A stretch of DNA of 10,296 nucleotides from Caulobacter sp. (GCA_014378155.1 JACMOF010000324.1:1-10296), one strand, 5' to 3'. Positions 1 to 6,805 are shown, numbered from the stretch's first letter. Made by a program: numbers and translations. The notes: a model not told the origin generated them from the sequence alone.

Positions 1-277
1 CGAACATCGACGCCAGGGCGCCGAGCGGAACCGTCGCCTTGTAGTAGCCGGCCTGCTGGCCCGGCCCGAGGATGTTGATGGCCGCCGGCACGAAGCCCCA
101 CACGCCGTCCGAAGCGCGCATCCAGAACGCCCCGATCCCGACGAAACACAGCACCGCCCACAGGATGCGGTACTTCAGGCCCTGGGTGCGCAGCACCAGG
201 AACAGGGCGCCGAACATCACCAGCGGGCAGGTCAGGGCGGCCAGCAGGCCCAAGGTCTGGGGGAGGGTTTGGGGCAT
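1..277 (-). CDS. Partial membrane protein of unknown function (N-terminal part)
   Basis: This open frame starts at an ATG at 277 on the minus strand and runs off the left edge, giving 92 residues with no stop. The protein begins MPQTLPQTLG. It has a hydrophobic segment at about residues 8-30 and a second at about 38-53, then a less hydrophobic stretch with aromatic residues and a possible third segment starting near residue 60. This looks like a small multi-pass inner-membrane protein. The ATG at 284 lies in another frame that gives a proline/arginine-rich shadow, so 277 is preferred. The gene is divergent from yaaA with 103 bp between the starts. I do not recognise the family and assign no function. 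Coding confidence rests on hydrophobicity pattern, G/C-rich third positions and an uninterrupted frame. Confidence 0.6.
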   Translation of the reverse strand, partial: MPQTLPQTLGLLAALTCPLVMFGALFLVLRTQGLKYRILWAVLCFVGIGAFWMRASDGVWGFVPAAINILGPGQQAGYYKATVPLGALASMF

Positions 278-380
278 TGGTCATGGGTCCGGCGGAAACG
301 GCGGGCAACATCGCGGCGCGGCGGCCCATTGTCCAGCCTCGCACTAGCCGTGGCCCTCCGGAGCCTCTATCTCCCCGCCC

Positions 381-1148
381 ATGCTGATGGTCATCTCCCC
401 CGCCAAGTCGCTGGACTTCACCGCCCCCGACCAGGTGCTGCCGCTCACCACGCCCGAGTTGAAACCGCAGATCGCCGAACTGGCCAAGCTGACTCATAGG
501 CTGAAGGCGACCGACCTGCGCCGGCTGATGCACATCTCCGAAAAGCTGGCCGAACTGAACTACGAGCGCTTTCAAGTCTTCGACCCACAGGTCGAGGAGG
601 GGCTCCAGGCCGTGATCGCCTTCAACGGCGACGTCTATGCGGGTCTCGCCGCGCGCGAGCTGGACCGCCCGGCCCTGGAGTGGGCCCAGGACCACCTGCG
701 CATCCTGTCGGGCCTGTATGGCGTGCTGCGACCGCTCGACGCCCTGCAGGCCTACCGCCTGGAGATGGGCGTGCGGTTGAAGACCAAGAAGGGCTCCAAC
801 CTCTACGACTTCTGGGGCGAAACGATCTCCAAGACCCTGAACGCGGCGGCCCAGGACCAAGCCGATCCCACCCTAGTGAACCTGGCCAGCCAGGAATATT
901 TCGGCGCCGTCGACGCCAAGGCGCTCAAGTTGCCCATCGTCAACTGCCACTTCAAGGAAGAGAAGGGCAACACGCTGCGCGTGCTGGGCTTCTTCGCCAA
1001 GAAGGCCCGCGGCCGCATGGCCCGCTTCGCCATCGACAACCGCGTCGAGCGGGCGGAAGATCTCAAGGGCTTCGACCTGGACGGCTACAGGTACCGCAAG
1101 GACCTCTCGACACAGGCCGACTGGGTTTTCGCTCGGCTCCAGCCCTGA
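381..1148 (+). CDS. yaaA: Peroxide stress protein YaaA (UPF0246/DUF328)
   Basis: The 255-residue product matches the YaaA family along its whole length, the usual size. Visible family motifs are ISPAKSLD at residues 5-12, AFNGDVY at about 80-86, LSGLYGVLRPLD at 109-120, YRLEMG at 125-130, NLASQEYF at about 167-174 and FFAKKARG at 204-211. In Escherichia coli, YaaA is an OxyR-induced cytoplasmic protein that limits intracellular free iron and so protects DNA and proteins during hydrogen peroxide stress. The same role is inferred here from homology. The start is the ATG at 381; a second in-frame ATG lies at 387. Neither has a good ribosome site, since the nearest GGAG (about 359-362) is 18 bases upstream. 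It is divergent from the membrane-protein gene to its left. A catalase gene lies 3 kb away, but no shared control is visible. Confidence 0.93.
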   Translation: MLMVISPAKSLDFTAPDQVLPLTTPELKPQIAELAKLTHRLKATDLRRLMHISEKLAELNYERFQVFDPQVEEGLQAVIAFNGDVYAGLAARELDRPALEWAQDHLRILSGLYGVLRPLDALQAYRLEMGVRLKTKKGSNLYDFWGETISKTLNAAAQDQADPTLVNLASQEYFGAVDAKALKLPIVNCHFKEEKGNTLRVLGFFAKKARGRMARFAIDNRVERAEDLKGFDLDGYRYRKDLSTQADWVFARLQP

Positions 1149-1173
1149 ATTTATCTACCGGTGAGTTATAAAC

Positions 1174-1196
1174 GCTCGCTGATCGCAACAGCGAGC
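1174..1196. promoter_or_regulatory. Inverted repeat upstream of the hydroxybutyrate dehydrogenase gene
   Basis: GCTCGCTG (1174-1181) and CAGCGAGC (1189-1196) are perfect 8-bp complements around a 7-base loop. The repeat lies 25 bases after the yaaA stop and 45 bases before the next start. It is flanked by TATAA on the left and TATAT on the right, with no T-run, so it is not a typical terminator. GCTATAT at 1195-1201 resembles the -10 box of Caulobacter housekeeping promoters (GCTANAWC), which would place the repeat over the promoter as a possible operator. The alternative is a weak yaaA terminator. Confidence 0.35.
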
Positions 1197-1202
1197 TATA
1201 TG

Positions 1203-1213
1203 TTGCGTTGCAG
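1203..1213. promoter_or_regulatory. PhaR-like operator candidate (TTGC-GTT-GCAG)
   Basis: The sequence TTGC-GTT-GCAG lies 28 bases before the dehydrogenase start. It differs by one base from the CTGC-N3/4-GCAG pattern reported for PhaR, the polyhydroxybutyrate-responsive repressor of alphaproteobacteria such as Paracoccus. It sits just after a GCTATAT box that could be a -10 element, a suitable place for a repressor. The match is short and can arise by chance, so the call rests mainly on its position before a hydroxybutyrate gene. Confidence 0.28.
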
Positions 1214-1241
1214 CATGAGCGGGATGCGCAAGGAGTTGCCG

Positions 1242-2039
1242 ATGGCCGTGGATTTCGGTTTGCAAGGTCAGGTCGCGATCGTGACCGGTTCGACCAGCGG
1301 TATCGGCCATGCCATGGCCGACGCGCTCGCGGCCCAGGGCGTCAACATCGTCCTGAATGGCCTGGGCGAGATGACCGCCATCGAGAAAACCCGCGCCGGC
1401 CTGGCCGAAAAGCACGGCGCCGAGGTGCTCTATAACGGCGCCGACATGACCAAGCCCGGCCAGATCGCCGAGATGATCGCCGCCGCCAAGGCCGAGTTCG
1501 GCGAGCTGGACATCCTGATCAACAACGCCGGCGTCCAGCACGTGGCGCCGATCGAGGACTTCCCCGCCGACCAGTGGGACCTGATCATCGCCATCAACCT
1601 GTCGTCGGCCTTCCACGCCACCAAGGCGGCGATCCCGATCATGAAGGAGCAGGGGCGCGGACGGATCGTCAACATCGCCTCGGCCCACGGCCTGGTCGCC
1701 TCGCCGTTCAAGAGCGCCTATGTGGCCGCCAAGCACGGCATCCTCGGCCTGACCAAGACCGCCGCCCTGGAACTGGCCACTTTCGGTATCACCTGCAACG
1801 CCATCTGCCCGGGCTTCGTGAAGACCTCGCTGGTCGAGGCCCAGATCGTCGATCAGGCCAAGGCGCGCGGGATCTCGGAGGAGGCGGTGATGAAGGACGT
1901 GATCCTGGCCGCCCAGCCGACCAAGCAGTTCGTCACCTTCGACCAATTGAACGGTCTGCTGCTGTATCTGGTGTCCGACGCCGGGGCCTCGGCCAACGGC
2001 GCGGCCTTCAGCATCGACGGCGGCTGGACCGCGGCGTAG
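1242..2039 (+). CDS. bdhA: 3-hydroxybutyrate dehydrogenase (SDR family)
   Basis: The 265-residue protein is a short-chain dehydrogenase/reductase that fits D-3-hydroxybutyrate dehydrogenase (EC 1.1.1.30), which interconverts 3-hydroxybutyrate and acetoacetate with NAD in the cytoplasm. The Rossmann glycine motif TGSTSGIG is at 15-22 and NNAG at 94-97. The catalytic tetrad is visible as Asn119, Ser147, Tyr160 and Lys164, each offset by five from the Pseudomonas fragi enzyme (114/142/155/159). The IAS-AHGLVAS-FKSAYVAAKHG stretch and the C-terminal SIDGGWTAA are typical of this subfamily. The start at 1242 is chosen because AAGGAG (1230-1235) lies six bases upstream and the protein then begins just before the first beta strand; in-frame starts at 1161 and 1215 would add residues with no family match. 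It is followed by the patatin gene after 87 bases, probably in one transcript. Symbol hbdH/bdhA is by family. Confidence 0.92.
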   Translation: MAVDFGLQGQVAIVTGSTSGIGHAMADALAAQGVNIVLNGLGEMTAIEKTRAGLAEKHGAEVLYNGADMTKPGQIAEMIAAAKAEFGELDILINNAGVQHVAPIEDFPADQWDLIIAINLSSAFHATKAAIPIMKEQGRGRIVNIASAHGLVASPFKSAYVAAKHGILGLTKTAALELATFGITCNAICPGFVKTSLVEAQIVDQAKARGISEEAVMKDVILAAQPTKQFVTFDQLNGLLLYLVSDAGASANGAAFSIDGGWTAA

Positions 2040-2053
2040 GTCCAGACTTTTCT

Positions 2054-2085
2054 TCCATCTTCCCGGCCTTCGCCGGGAAGATGGA
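2054..2085. repeat. Strong hairpin between dehydrogenase and patatin genes
   Basis: The arms 2054-2066 (TCCATCTTCCCGG) and 2073-2085 (CCGGGAAGATGGA) are perfectly complementary over 13 bp. The six-base loop CCTTCG can close further to 14 bp with a CTTC tetraloop. No T-run follows on either strand (G-rich after it on plus, AGAAAAG on minus), so it is not a canonical intrinsic terminator. Its core, TCCCGGC-CTT-CGCCGGGA, closely matches that of the hairpin at 9851-9882, which suggests a dispersed palindromic repeat. Inside an operon it could stabilise or process the upstream message. Confidence 0.6.
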
Positions 2086-2126
2086 GTGGGGGGAGCGTCG
2101 GGACCGTCTGAACTCGGAGCTTCTCC

Positions 2127-3200
2127 ATGCCCATCGGTCCGTTCAAGAAAAAGCCCTCGGGCCCCAAGCCCATCAGCCTCGCCCTGCAGGGCGGGGGCTC
2201 GCACGGGGCTTTCGAGTGGGGGGTGATCGACCGCCTGCTCGAGGAGGAAGACATCGAGATCCATGCGGTGACGGCCGCCTCGGCCGGCGCGATGAACGCC
2301 GTCTGCCTAGCCCAGGGCCTGATCGACGGAGGCCGCGCCAATGGACGAGAAGCCGCCAAGACCCGGCTCGAACGCTTCTGGAAACAGGTCAACCGCAACG
2401 GCGGGCGCAACGTGTTTGGCGACACCAGCATCTGGACCAACGCCTTTTCCGGCGGGACCGACTGGCTGAAAAACACCCCCGGCTGGCGGATGGCCGAGAC
2501 CTTCGCCCTGTCGATGAGCCCCTACGAGTTCAACCCGTTCAACCTCAATCCGCTGCACGACGCCCTGGAGGGCGAGATCGACTTCAAGGCGCTGCGCGAG
2601 CGCTCGCCGATCAAGCTCTACATCGCCGCCACGGCCGTGCGCACCAGCAAGTTAAAGGTCTTCCGCGAGACCGAGCTGACCGCCCGCCACATCATGGCCA
2701 GCGCCTGCCTGCCCCAGGTGTTCCAGGCGGTCGAGATCGACGGCGAGCCCTATTGGGACGGCGGCTTTCTGGCCAATCCGCCGCTATGGCCGCTGTTCTA
2801 CGACGACACGCCCGATGATATCCTGCTGGTCAGCCTCAACCCCTTCGTCCGCGACGAGACGCCCAAGACGCCGGGCGAGATCATGGATCGGCTGAACGAG
2901 ATCACCTTCAACGCGGCGCTCGCCAGCGAGCTGAGGGCCATCGGCTTCGTGCAGAAGCTTCTCGACGAGGGGCTGCTCAAGGACACCGCCCGCGGCCGCT
3001 ACCGCAGGATGCTGATGCACGCCATCACCGCCGACAAGGCCTTGGCCGACCTGTCGCTGGGCAGCAAGTTCGACACCGGGTGGAGCTTCCTGACCGACCT
3101 GCGCGACCGGGGCCGCAAGGCGGCCGACGCCTGGTTGGGGAACCACCTGACCAAGGTGGGGGTGAGTTCGAGCCTGGACCTGAAGAACGGGTTTCCGTAA
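2127..3200 (+). CDS. Patatin-like phospholipase family protein with DUF3734-like C-terminus
   Basis: The 357-residue protein is a patatin-type serine lipid hydrolase using a Ser-Asp dyad. The oxyanion loop GGGSHGAF is at 22-29. The nucleophile elbow AASAG is at 50-54 with Ser52; the usual GxSxG has its first glycine replaced by alanine. The dyad aspartate is Asp211 in YWDGGFLANPPL. The segment from about 240 on (RLNEITFNAALASELRAIGF, then a helical tail) resembles DUF3734, which follows the patatin domain in many alphaproteobacterial proteins. There is no signal peptide, so it should act in the cytoplasm, on membranes or on storage granules. GGAG at 2116-2119, seven bases before the ATG, supports the start. 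It sits between hydroxybutyrate dehydrogenase and NUDIX genes. Substrate is unknown; the dehydrogenase neighbour makes a role in polyhydroxybutyrate or lipid turnover possible, but that is inference. Confidence 0.88.
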   Translation: MPIGPFKKKPSGPKPISLALQGGGSHGAFEWGVIDRLLEEEDIEIHAVTAASAGAMNAVCLAQGLIDGGRANGREAAKTRLERFWKQVNRNGGRNVFGDTSIWTNAFSGGTDWLKNTPGWRMAETFALSMSPYEFNPFNLNPLHDALEGEIDFKALRERSPIKLYIAATAVRTSKLKVFRETELTARHIMASACLPQVFQAVEIDGEPYWDGGFLANPPLWPLFYDDTPDDILLVSLNPFVRDETPKTPGEIMDRLNEITFNAALASELRAIGFVQKLLDEGLLKDTARGRYRRMLMHAITADKALADLSLGSKFDTGWSFLTDLRDRGRKAADAWLGNHLTKVGVSSSLDLKNGFP

Positions 3201-3214
3201 CGACCTGACCAGGG

Positions 3215-3691
3215 ATGACAGCGACGAGCACGGAGCCTATCAGGCCCGCCATGGCTTCTACCCCTATGTCCGAACTCCTCCCCGTACCCACCGTCGGCGT
3301 CATCTGCCTGCGTGATGACCAGGTCCTGCTGATCAAGCGCGGCACCGCGCCCCGACTGGGCCAGTGGAGCCTACCAGGCGGCCGGCTGGAACGGGGTGAG
3401 ACCACTCGCGCCGGGGCCTTGCGCGAACTGGCCGAGGAGACGGGCGTCGAGGCCGTGCTGCTGGGGCTTGTCGACGTGGTGGACGGGCTGTTCACGTCGC
3501 GGACGACCGGCGAGACGACGCGGCATTACCTGATGATCGACTATGCCGCGCGGTGGGTGGCGGGCGATCCTGTAGCTGGCGACGACGCGGCCGAGGCGCG
3601 GTTCTTCACGCTGGCCGAGGCGCTGGCGGCGGTGGAGTGGGATGTGACGCGGGCGGTGATTGAGCAGACGTTTGAGCGGTTTGGGGGGTAG
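3215..3691 (+). CDS. NUDIX hydrolase
   Basis: The protein carries a complete Nudix box, G56-x5-E62-x7-REL-x-EE-x-G77-V78, preceded by the strand PTVGVICLRDDQVLLIKRG and the WSLPGG turn. This is the metal-binding catalytic helix of enzymes that cleave nucleoside diphosphates linked to another group. The overall look (GQWSLPGGRLE, HYLMIDYAARWVAG) suits the ADP-ribose pyrophosphatase/NUDIX-type small hydrolases, but substrate cannot be read from sequence. The ATG at 3215 gives 158 residues but has AGGG directly touching it. In-frame ATGs at 3251 and 3266 are as likely, since the first 17 residues look non-conserved; GGAG at 3232-3235 is 15 bases before 3251. It follows the patatin gene by 14 bases at most spacing from 3215 and probably shares its transcript. 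Confidence 0.88.
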   Translation: MTATSTEPIRPAMASTPMSELLPVPTVGVICLRDDQVLLIKRGTAPRLGQWSLPGGRLERGETTRAGALRELAEETGVEAVLLGLVDVVDGLFTSRTTGETTRHYLMIDYAARWVAGDPVAGDDAAEARFFTLAEALAAVEWDVTRAVIEQTFERFGG

Positions 3692-3822
3692 GGCGGAGGT
3701 CTGGCTTGCGCGGTAGCCCTGAAGCGCGGCGGATCAGCTGGGGACTCATCCCGCTGCCCGCGCCAAGTGTGCAAGGGCCGTGGAATGAGTGTGTGTGTCC
3801 CCGCCCGTGAGTGGATTCGCCG

Positions 3823-4056
3823 TCAGGCAAAGCGCAGGTGCGGCGATGTGTTTCCCAGCAGCGCCGCCCGGATCCGCGACCCAAACTTCGTGCCGGAGGT
3901 CAGGCGCGTGACCATCCCGGCGTCGCCGGCGCGGTCAAAGGCTCGCGCGGCGGCGGTCCACAGGGCGGTGGTCACGGGATGGGGCAGGACGATCCCGGCG
4001 GCGAGGCCCAGAGCCAGCAAGGTCCAGGCTTCGAAACGATCGATGGCGGAAGACAT
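3823..4056 (-). CDS. Small hypothetical membrane protein downstream of katA
   Basis: A 77-residue frame runs on the minus strand from an ATG at 4056 (a TTG at 4059 precedes it) to a TGA at 3823-3825. The protein begins MSSAIDRFEAWTLLALGL. Residues about 10-34 form one hydrophobic segment, followed by an amphipathic basic region and a tail rich in Arg, Gly and Ser. Third codon positions are strongly G/C, and residue choice looks protein-like, unlike the Arg/Pro-rich frames on the other strand. No clear ribosome site is visible; GAAAG lies nine bases upstream. It follows katA by 90 bases on the same strand, with hairpins between. I do not recognise the family. The stretch 3692-3822 beyond its stop holds no gene I can support, only a short GT run (about 3789-3797) and two GANTC sites (3743, 3814). 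Confidence 0.45.
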   Translation of the reverse strand: MSSAIDRFEAWTLLALGLAAGIVLPHPVTTALWTAAARAFDRAGDAGMVTRLTSGTKFGSRIRAALLGNTSPHLRFA

Positions 4057-4083
4057 CAAATGGAACTTTCAAGACTGTGGAGG

Positions 4084-4127
4084 CGGGCCGCCACGCTGGG
4101 TGAATGCGTGACGGCCCGTCTCGGGCC
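4084..4127 (-). terminator. Overlapping alternative hairpins after katA
   Basis: The arms 4084-4096 and 4106-4118 pair over 13 bp with one mismatch around a nine-base loop. Bases 4113-4118 (GGCCCG) also pair perfectly with 4122-4127 (CGGGCC) around a three-base loop. The two structures share an arm, so only one can form at once. They lie 20 to 63 bases after the katA stop codon. There is no T-run on the minus strand after either, so this is a terminator or attenuator only by position and stability. Confidence 0.4.
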
Positions 4128-4146
4128 TGCGAAACAGCGGCGATCG

Positions 4147-5607
4147 CTATTGTGCGGCGACGAGGCTCTCGATCGTCAGCCCCAGGCGGTGGGCGACGCC
4201 GGCCGCGTAGGCCGGATCGGCGCGGTGGAAGTGGACCAGTTGGCGCTGCTGGATCTCGACCGGCACGCCGTGCATGGCCGCCGCGATATTGTCGAACAAC
4301 TGGCGCTGCTGGTCGGCATTCATCAGGCGGAACAGGTCGCCAGGCTGGGTATAGTCGTCACTGATCCCCCGATGGTCGAAACGGTCGGCGTCGCCCTCCA
4401 GCGGCAGGGCTGGTTCGGCGAAGGCCTTGTCCTCGACCGGTCCGCCGAAGCTGTTGGGCTCGTACCAGGCGTTGGTGCGCGGCGGACTGTCCAGGCGCAT
4501 CGCGCCGTCGGCGTGCTGGGTGTGAACCGGGGCGATCGGACGGTTGACCGGCAGGGCCTCGTAGTGGGTCCCGATCCGATAGCGGTGGGCGTCGGCATAG
4601 GCGAAGATCCGCGCCTGCAGCACCTTGTCGGGCGAGAAGCCGATGCCGGGCACCACGTTCGAGGGGCTGAACGAGGCCTGTTCGATCTCGGCGAAATAGT
4701 TGTCCGGATTGCGGTTCAGCTCGACGATCCCGACCTCGATCAGCGGATATTCGGCGTGCGGCCAGACCTTGGTCAGGTCGAAGGGGTTCCAGCGGAAGGT
4801 TTCGGCCTGGGCCTGGGTCATCACCTGGATGCAGAAGCGCCAGCGCGGGAAGTCGCCGGTCTCGACGGCCTCGAACAGGTCGCGCTGGGCGCTTTCCCGG
4901 TCGTTGGCGATGATGGCGTTACCCTCGGCGTTGGTCCAGTTCTTGATGCCCTGCATCGACTTGAAGTGAAACTTCACCCAAACCCGCTCATTGGCCTCGT
5001 TGAGGAAGCTGTAGGTGTGGCTGCCGAAGCCGTGGATGAACCGGTAGCCCTGAGGAAGGCCACGATCGCTGAACAGCGTCGTCACCTGGTGCAGGCTCTC
5101 GGGGCTCAGCGACCAATAGTCCCACATCGCCGTCGGCGAGCGCAGATTGGTCACCGGGTGGCGCTTCTGGGTGCGGATGAAGTCCGGGAACTTCAGCGGG
5201 TCGCGGACGAAGAACACCGGGGTGTTGTTGCCCACCATGTCCCAGTTGCCCTGCTCGGTGTAGGCCTTGATCGAGAAGCCGCGCACGTCGCGCTCGGCGT
5301 CGGCGGCGCCGCGCTCGCCGGCCACGGTGGAGAAGCGCATCAGGACCTGTGTCTGCTTGCCCACCTCCGACAGGAAGGCGGCCTTGGTGTAGCGGGTGAC
5401 GTCCTGCGTCACGGTCAGGGTCCCGTAGGCGCCCGAGCCCTTGGCGTGGACCACCCGCTCGGGGATCCGTTCGCGGTTCTGGTGGGCCAGCTTTTCCATC
5501 AGCTGATAGTCCTGCATCAGCAGGGGACCGCGCGGACCGGCGCTGATCGAATTCTGGTTATCGGCGATCGGTGCGCCGGCCGTGGTGGTCAAGGTGGTCT
5601 TGGTCAT
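4147..5607 (-). CDS. katA: Catalase (monofunctional haem catalase, clade 3 type)
   Basis: The 486-residue protein is a small-subunit haem catalase (EC 1.11.1.6) that dismutates hydrogen peroxide to water and oxygen in the cytoplasm. Length matches small-subunit catalases of about 480-500 residues. The distal histidine is His54 in [16 protein letters not shown]. The catalytic asparagine lies in GNNTPVFF at 126-133. The proximal haem ligand is Tyr337 in the [14 protein letters not shown] block (Arg333, Tyr337). [11 protein letters not shown] and the C-terminal helical region are also typical. No signal peptide is present. The ATG at 5607 has GAGG five bases upstream. The gene is divergent from ubiA with about 130 bp between; no oxyR gene is adjacent. 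It is followed on the same strand by a putative small membrane protein. An antisense frame of 609 codons over this gene is a high-GC artefact. Confidence 0.96.
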   Translation of the reverse strand: MTKTTLTTTAGAPIADNQNSISAGPRGPLLMQDYQLMEKLAHQNRERIPERVVHAKGSGAYGTLTVTQDVTRYTKAAFLSEVGKQTQVLMRFSTVAGERGAADAERDVRGFSIKAYTEQGNWDMVGNNTPVFFVRDPLKFPDFIRTQKRHPVTNLRSPTAMWDYWSLSPESLHQVTTLFSDRGLPQGYRFIHGFGSHTYSFLNEANERVWVKFHFKSMQGIKNWTNAEGNAIIANDRESAQRDLFEAVETGDFPRWRFCIQVMTQAQAETFRWNPFDLTKVWPHAEYPLIEVGIVELNRNPDNYFAEIEQASFSPSNVVPGIGFSPDKVLQARIFAYADAHRYRIGTHYEALPVNRPIAPVHTQHADGAMRLDSPPRTNAWYEPNSFGGPVEDKAFAEPALPLEGDADRFDHRGISDDYTQPGDLFRLMNADQQRQLFDNIAAAMHGVPVEIQQRQLVHFHRADPAYAAGVAHRLGLTIESLVAAQ

Positions 5608-5653
5608 GGTCGCCTCGCCGTGTTTGATGGTTCACCTTGACCGCGGCGCAGAG

Positions 5654-5668
5654 ATTAATCCAATTGAT
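5654..5668. promoter_or_regulatory. AT-rich imperfect palindrome in the katA/ubiA upstream region
   Basis: ATTAATCCAATTGAT is an imperfect palindrome (outer half-sites ATTAAT and ATTGAT) that includes the perfect 8-bp palindrome GATTAATC at 5653-5660. It stands out in a GC-rich region and lies 47 bases before the katA start and 71 before the ubiA ATG. LysR-type regulators such as OxyR bind AT-rich dyads of this kind upstream of catalase genes. It does not match the E. coli OxyR ATAG-N7-CTAT pattern, so the regulator is not identified. Confidence 0.3.
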
Positions 5669-5738
5669 CGTTTCTTGCGAAGTCATCGGAAAATTCTATG
5701 AGGTGGTCGGGCGGCGGGCGTCGCGCTAAGCCTTGCCC

Positions 5739-6677
5739 ATGAGCGAACCCGACACCGCCATCCTGCCCGACGCCGCCGCCGGCAACTGGGTCGATCGCCA
5801 TGCGCCGCCGGCCCTGCGACCCTGGCTGAAGCTGGGACGGTTTGACCGTCCGGCGGGAATCTGGCTGCTGATGCTGCCCGGCTGGCAGGGCATCGCCCTG
5901 GCGGCGGCGGGCAAGGGGCAATGGCCCAATCCGTGGCTGCTGATCGCCTTCTTCCTCGGCGCGGCTTTGATGCGGGCGGCCGGCTGCGCCTTCAATGACA
6001 TTATCGACCGCGACTTCGACGCCCAGGTCAGCCGCACGGCGATGCGGCCGATCCCGGCGGGGCTGATCAGCGTCAAGCAGGCCTGGGCCTTCGTGATCGG
6101 CTGCTGCGCGGTCAGCTTCCTGATCCTGATCACACTCGGCTGGCTAGCGATCGGCCTGGGGATCGCTTCCCTGGCCCTGGTCGCGGCCTATCCCTTCATG
6201 AAGCGCATCACCTGGTGGCCGCAGGCCTGGCTGGGCCTGACCTTCAACTGGGGCGCCCTGCTGGGCTTCGCTGCGGCCACCCACAGCCTGACCTGGGCCG
6301 CCGCCCTGCTCTATGCCTCGGGCATCTTCTGGACCCTGGGCTACGACACGATCTACGCGGTGCAGGACCTCGAAGACGACGCCTTGGCCGGGGTGAAATC
6401 CTCGGCCCGCCGGCTGGGCGAGGCCGCGCCCCGCGGGGTGCTGGCCTTTTATATCGCCTGTTTCGTGCTGGTGATCGCCGCGGCCTGGGTCGGCGGGGTG
6501 GGACCCGTGTTCCTGCCGCTGGCGGCGCTGTTCGCTGTGCACCTGTCACGCCAGGCGGCGGCCCTGCGGATGGACGATCCGGTCGGGGCGCTGGCCCTGT
6601 TCAAGTCCAACACCCATGCCGGCTTCGTGCTGTTCCTGGCCCTGGTGGCGGGCGCGTGGAAGCCGGCGGGGTTTTAA
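5739..6677 (+). CDS. ubiA: 4-hydroxybenzoate polyprenyltransferase
   Basis: The 312-residue integral membrane protein transfers a polyprenyl chain to 4-hydroxybenzoate, an early step of ubiquinone synthesis in the inner membrane (EC 2.5.1.39). It shows the first aspartate motif NDIIDRDFD at 86-94, which binds Mg-diphosphate. The second motif is YAVQDLEDD at 206-214, followed by GVKSSARRLG. About eight to nine hydrophobic segments are visible, and the length fits the family. The N-terminal RFDRPAGIWLLMLPGWQG matches UbiA proteins and excludes chlorophyll or haem O synthases. The start at ATG 5739 is preferred to the in-frame TTG at 5733, because it gives MSEPD and leaves a weak TAAG eight bases upstream. 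It is divergent from katA and converges on the LprI-like gene. Confidence 0.95.
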   Translation: MSEPDTAILPDAAAGNWVDRHAPPALRPWLKLGRFDRPAGIWLLMLPGWQGIALAAAGKGQWPNPWLLIAFFLGAALMRAAGCAFNDIIDRDFDAQVSRTAMRPIPAGLISVKQAWAFVIGCCAVSFLILITLGWLAIGLGIASLALVAAYPFMKRITWWPQAWLGLTFNWGALLGFAAATHSLTWAAALLYASGIFWTLGYDTIYAVQDLEDDALAGVKSSARRLGEAAPRGVLAFYIACFVLVIAAAWVGGVGPVFLPLAALFAVHLSRQAAALRMDDPVGALALFKSNTHAGFVLFLALVAGAWKPAGF

Positions 6678-6696
6678 GCGCTACAACCACTACGGT

Positions 6697-6804
6697 TGTC
6701 ATCCCGGACAAGGCCCATAGAGCCGCAGATCCCGGACCGCCGGAAGCGCCGGCGTCCACGCCTCGGTCCTGGATCTTCGCGCTGCGCGCTTGTCCGGGAT
6801 GACA
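6697..6804. repeat. Nested palindromic intergenic repeat (about 108 bp)
   Basis: The outer arms TGTCATCCCGGACAAG (6697-6712) and CTTGTCCGGGATGACA (6789-6804) are perfect 16-bp complements. Inside, AGATCCCGGACCG and CGGTCCTGGATCT pair with one mismatch, and GCCG/CGGC arms lie at the centre. The element fills the gap between convergent ubiA (stop 6677) and the LprI-like gene (stop codon 6806-6808). The GTCATCCCGGACAAG end resembles dispersed palindromic repeats common between genes in Caulobacterales. It may also work as a two-way terminator, though no T-run follows. It carries no gene. Confidence 0.75.
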
Positions 6805-6805
6805 G

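Noticed and set aside
1155-2264. Open frame of 369 codons on the minus strand opposite the dehydrogenase gene
   Set aside because: It is complementary to a well-supported dehydrogenase and to the start of the patatin gene, and its composition is that of an antisense shadow.
1574-2818. Open frame of 414 codons on the plus strand spanning two genes
   Set aside because: It overlaps the dehydrogenase and patatin genes in another frame, is very rich in Arg, Gly and Pro, and shows no domain.
3789-3797. Short GT dinucleotide run
   Set aside because: Only about four to five units, too short to be a meaningful phase-variable repeat, and not in a supported gene.
3743-3818. Two GANTC sites (CcrM methylation targets) 71 bp apart
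   Set aside because: GANTC occurs elsewhere in the window, including inside genes, and no promoter can be recognised here.
3767-4111. Plus-strand frame of 114 codons after the NUDIX gene
   Set aside because: It uses many AGG/AGA arginine codons and A or T third positions, and has no domain; the minus-strand frame in the same place looks more like a protein.
381-5607. yaaA and katA as a local peroxide-defence cluster
   Set aside because: They are 3 kb apart with unrelated genes between and on opposite strands, with no shared motif, so proximity may be chance.
3811-5640. Open frame of 609 codons on the plus strand, opposite katA
   Set aside because: It lies antisense to a complete catalase, its protein is rich in Gly, Val, Asp, Arg and His repeats with no recognisable domain, and such long antisense frames are common in high-GC genomes.
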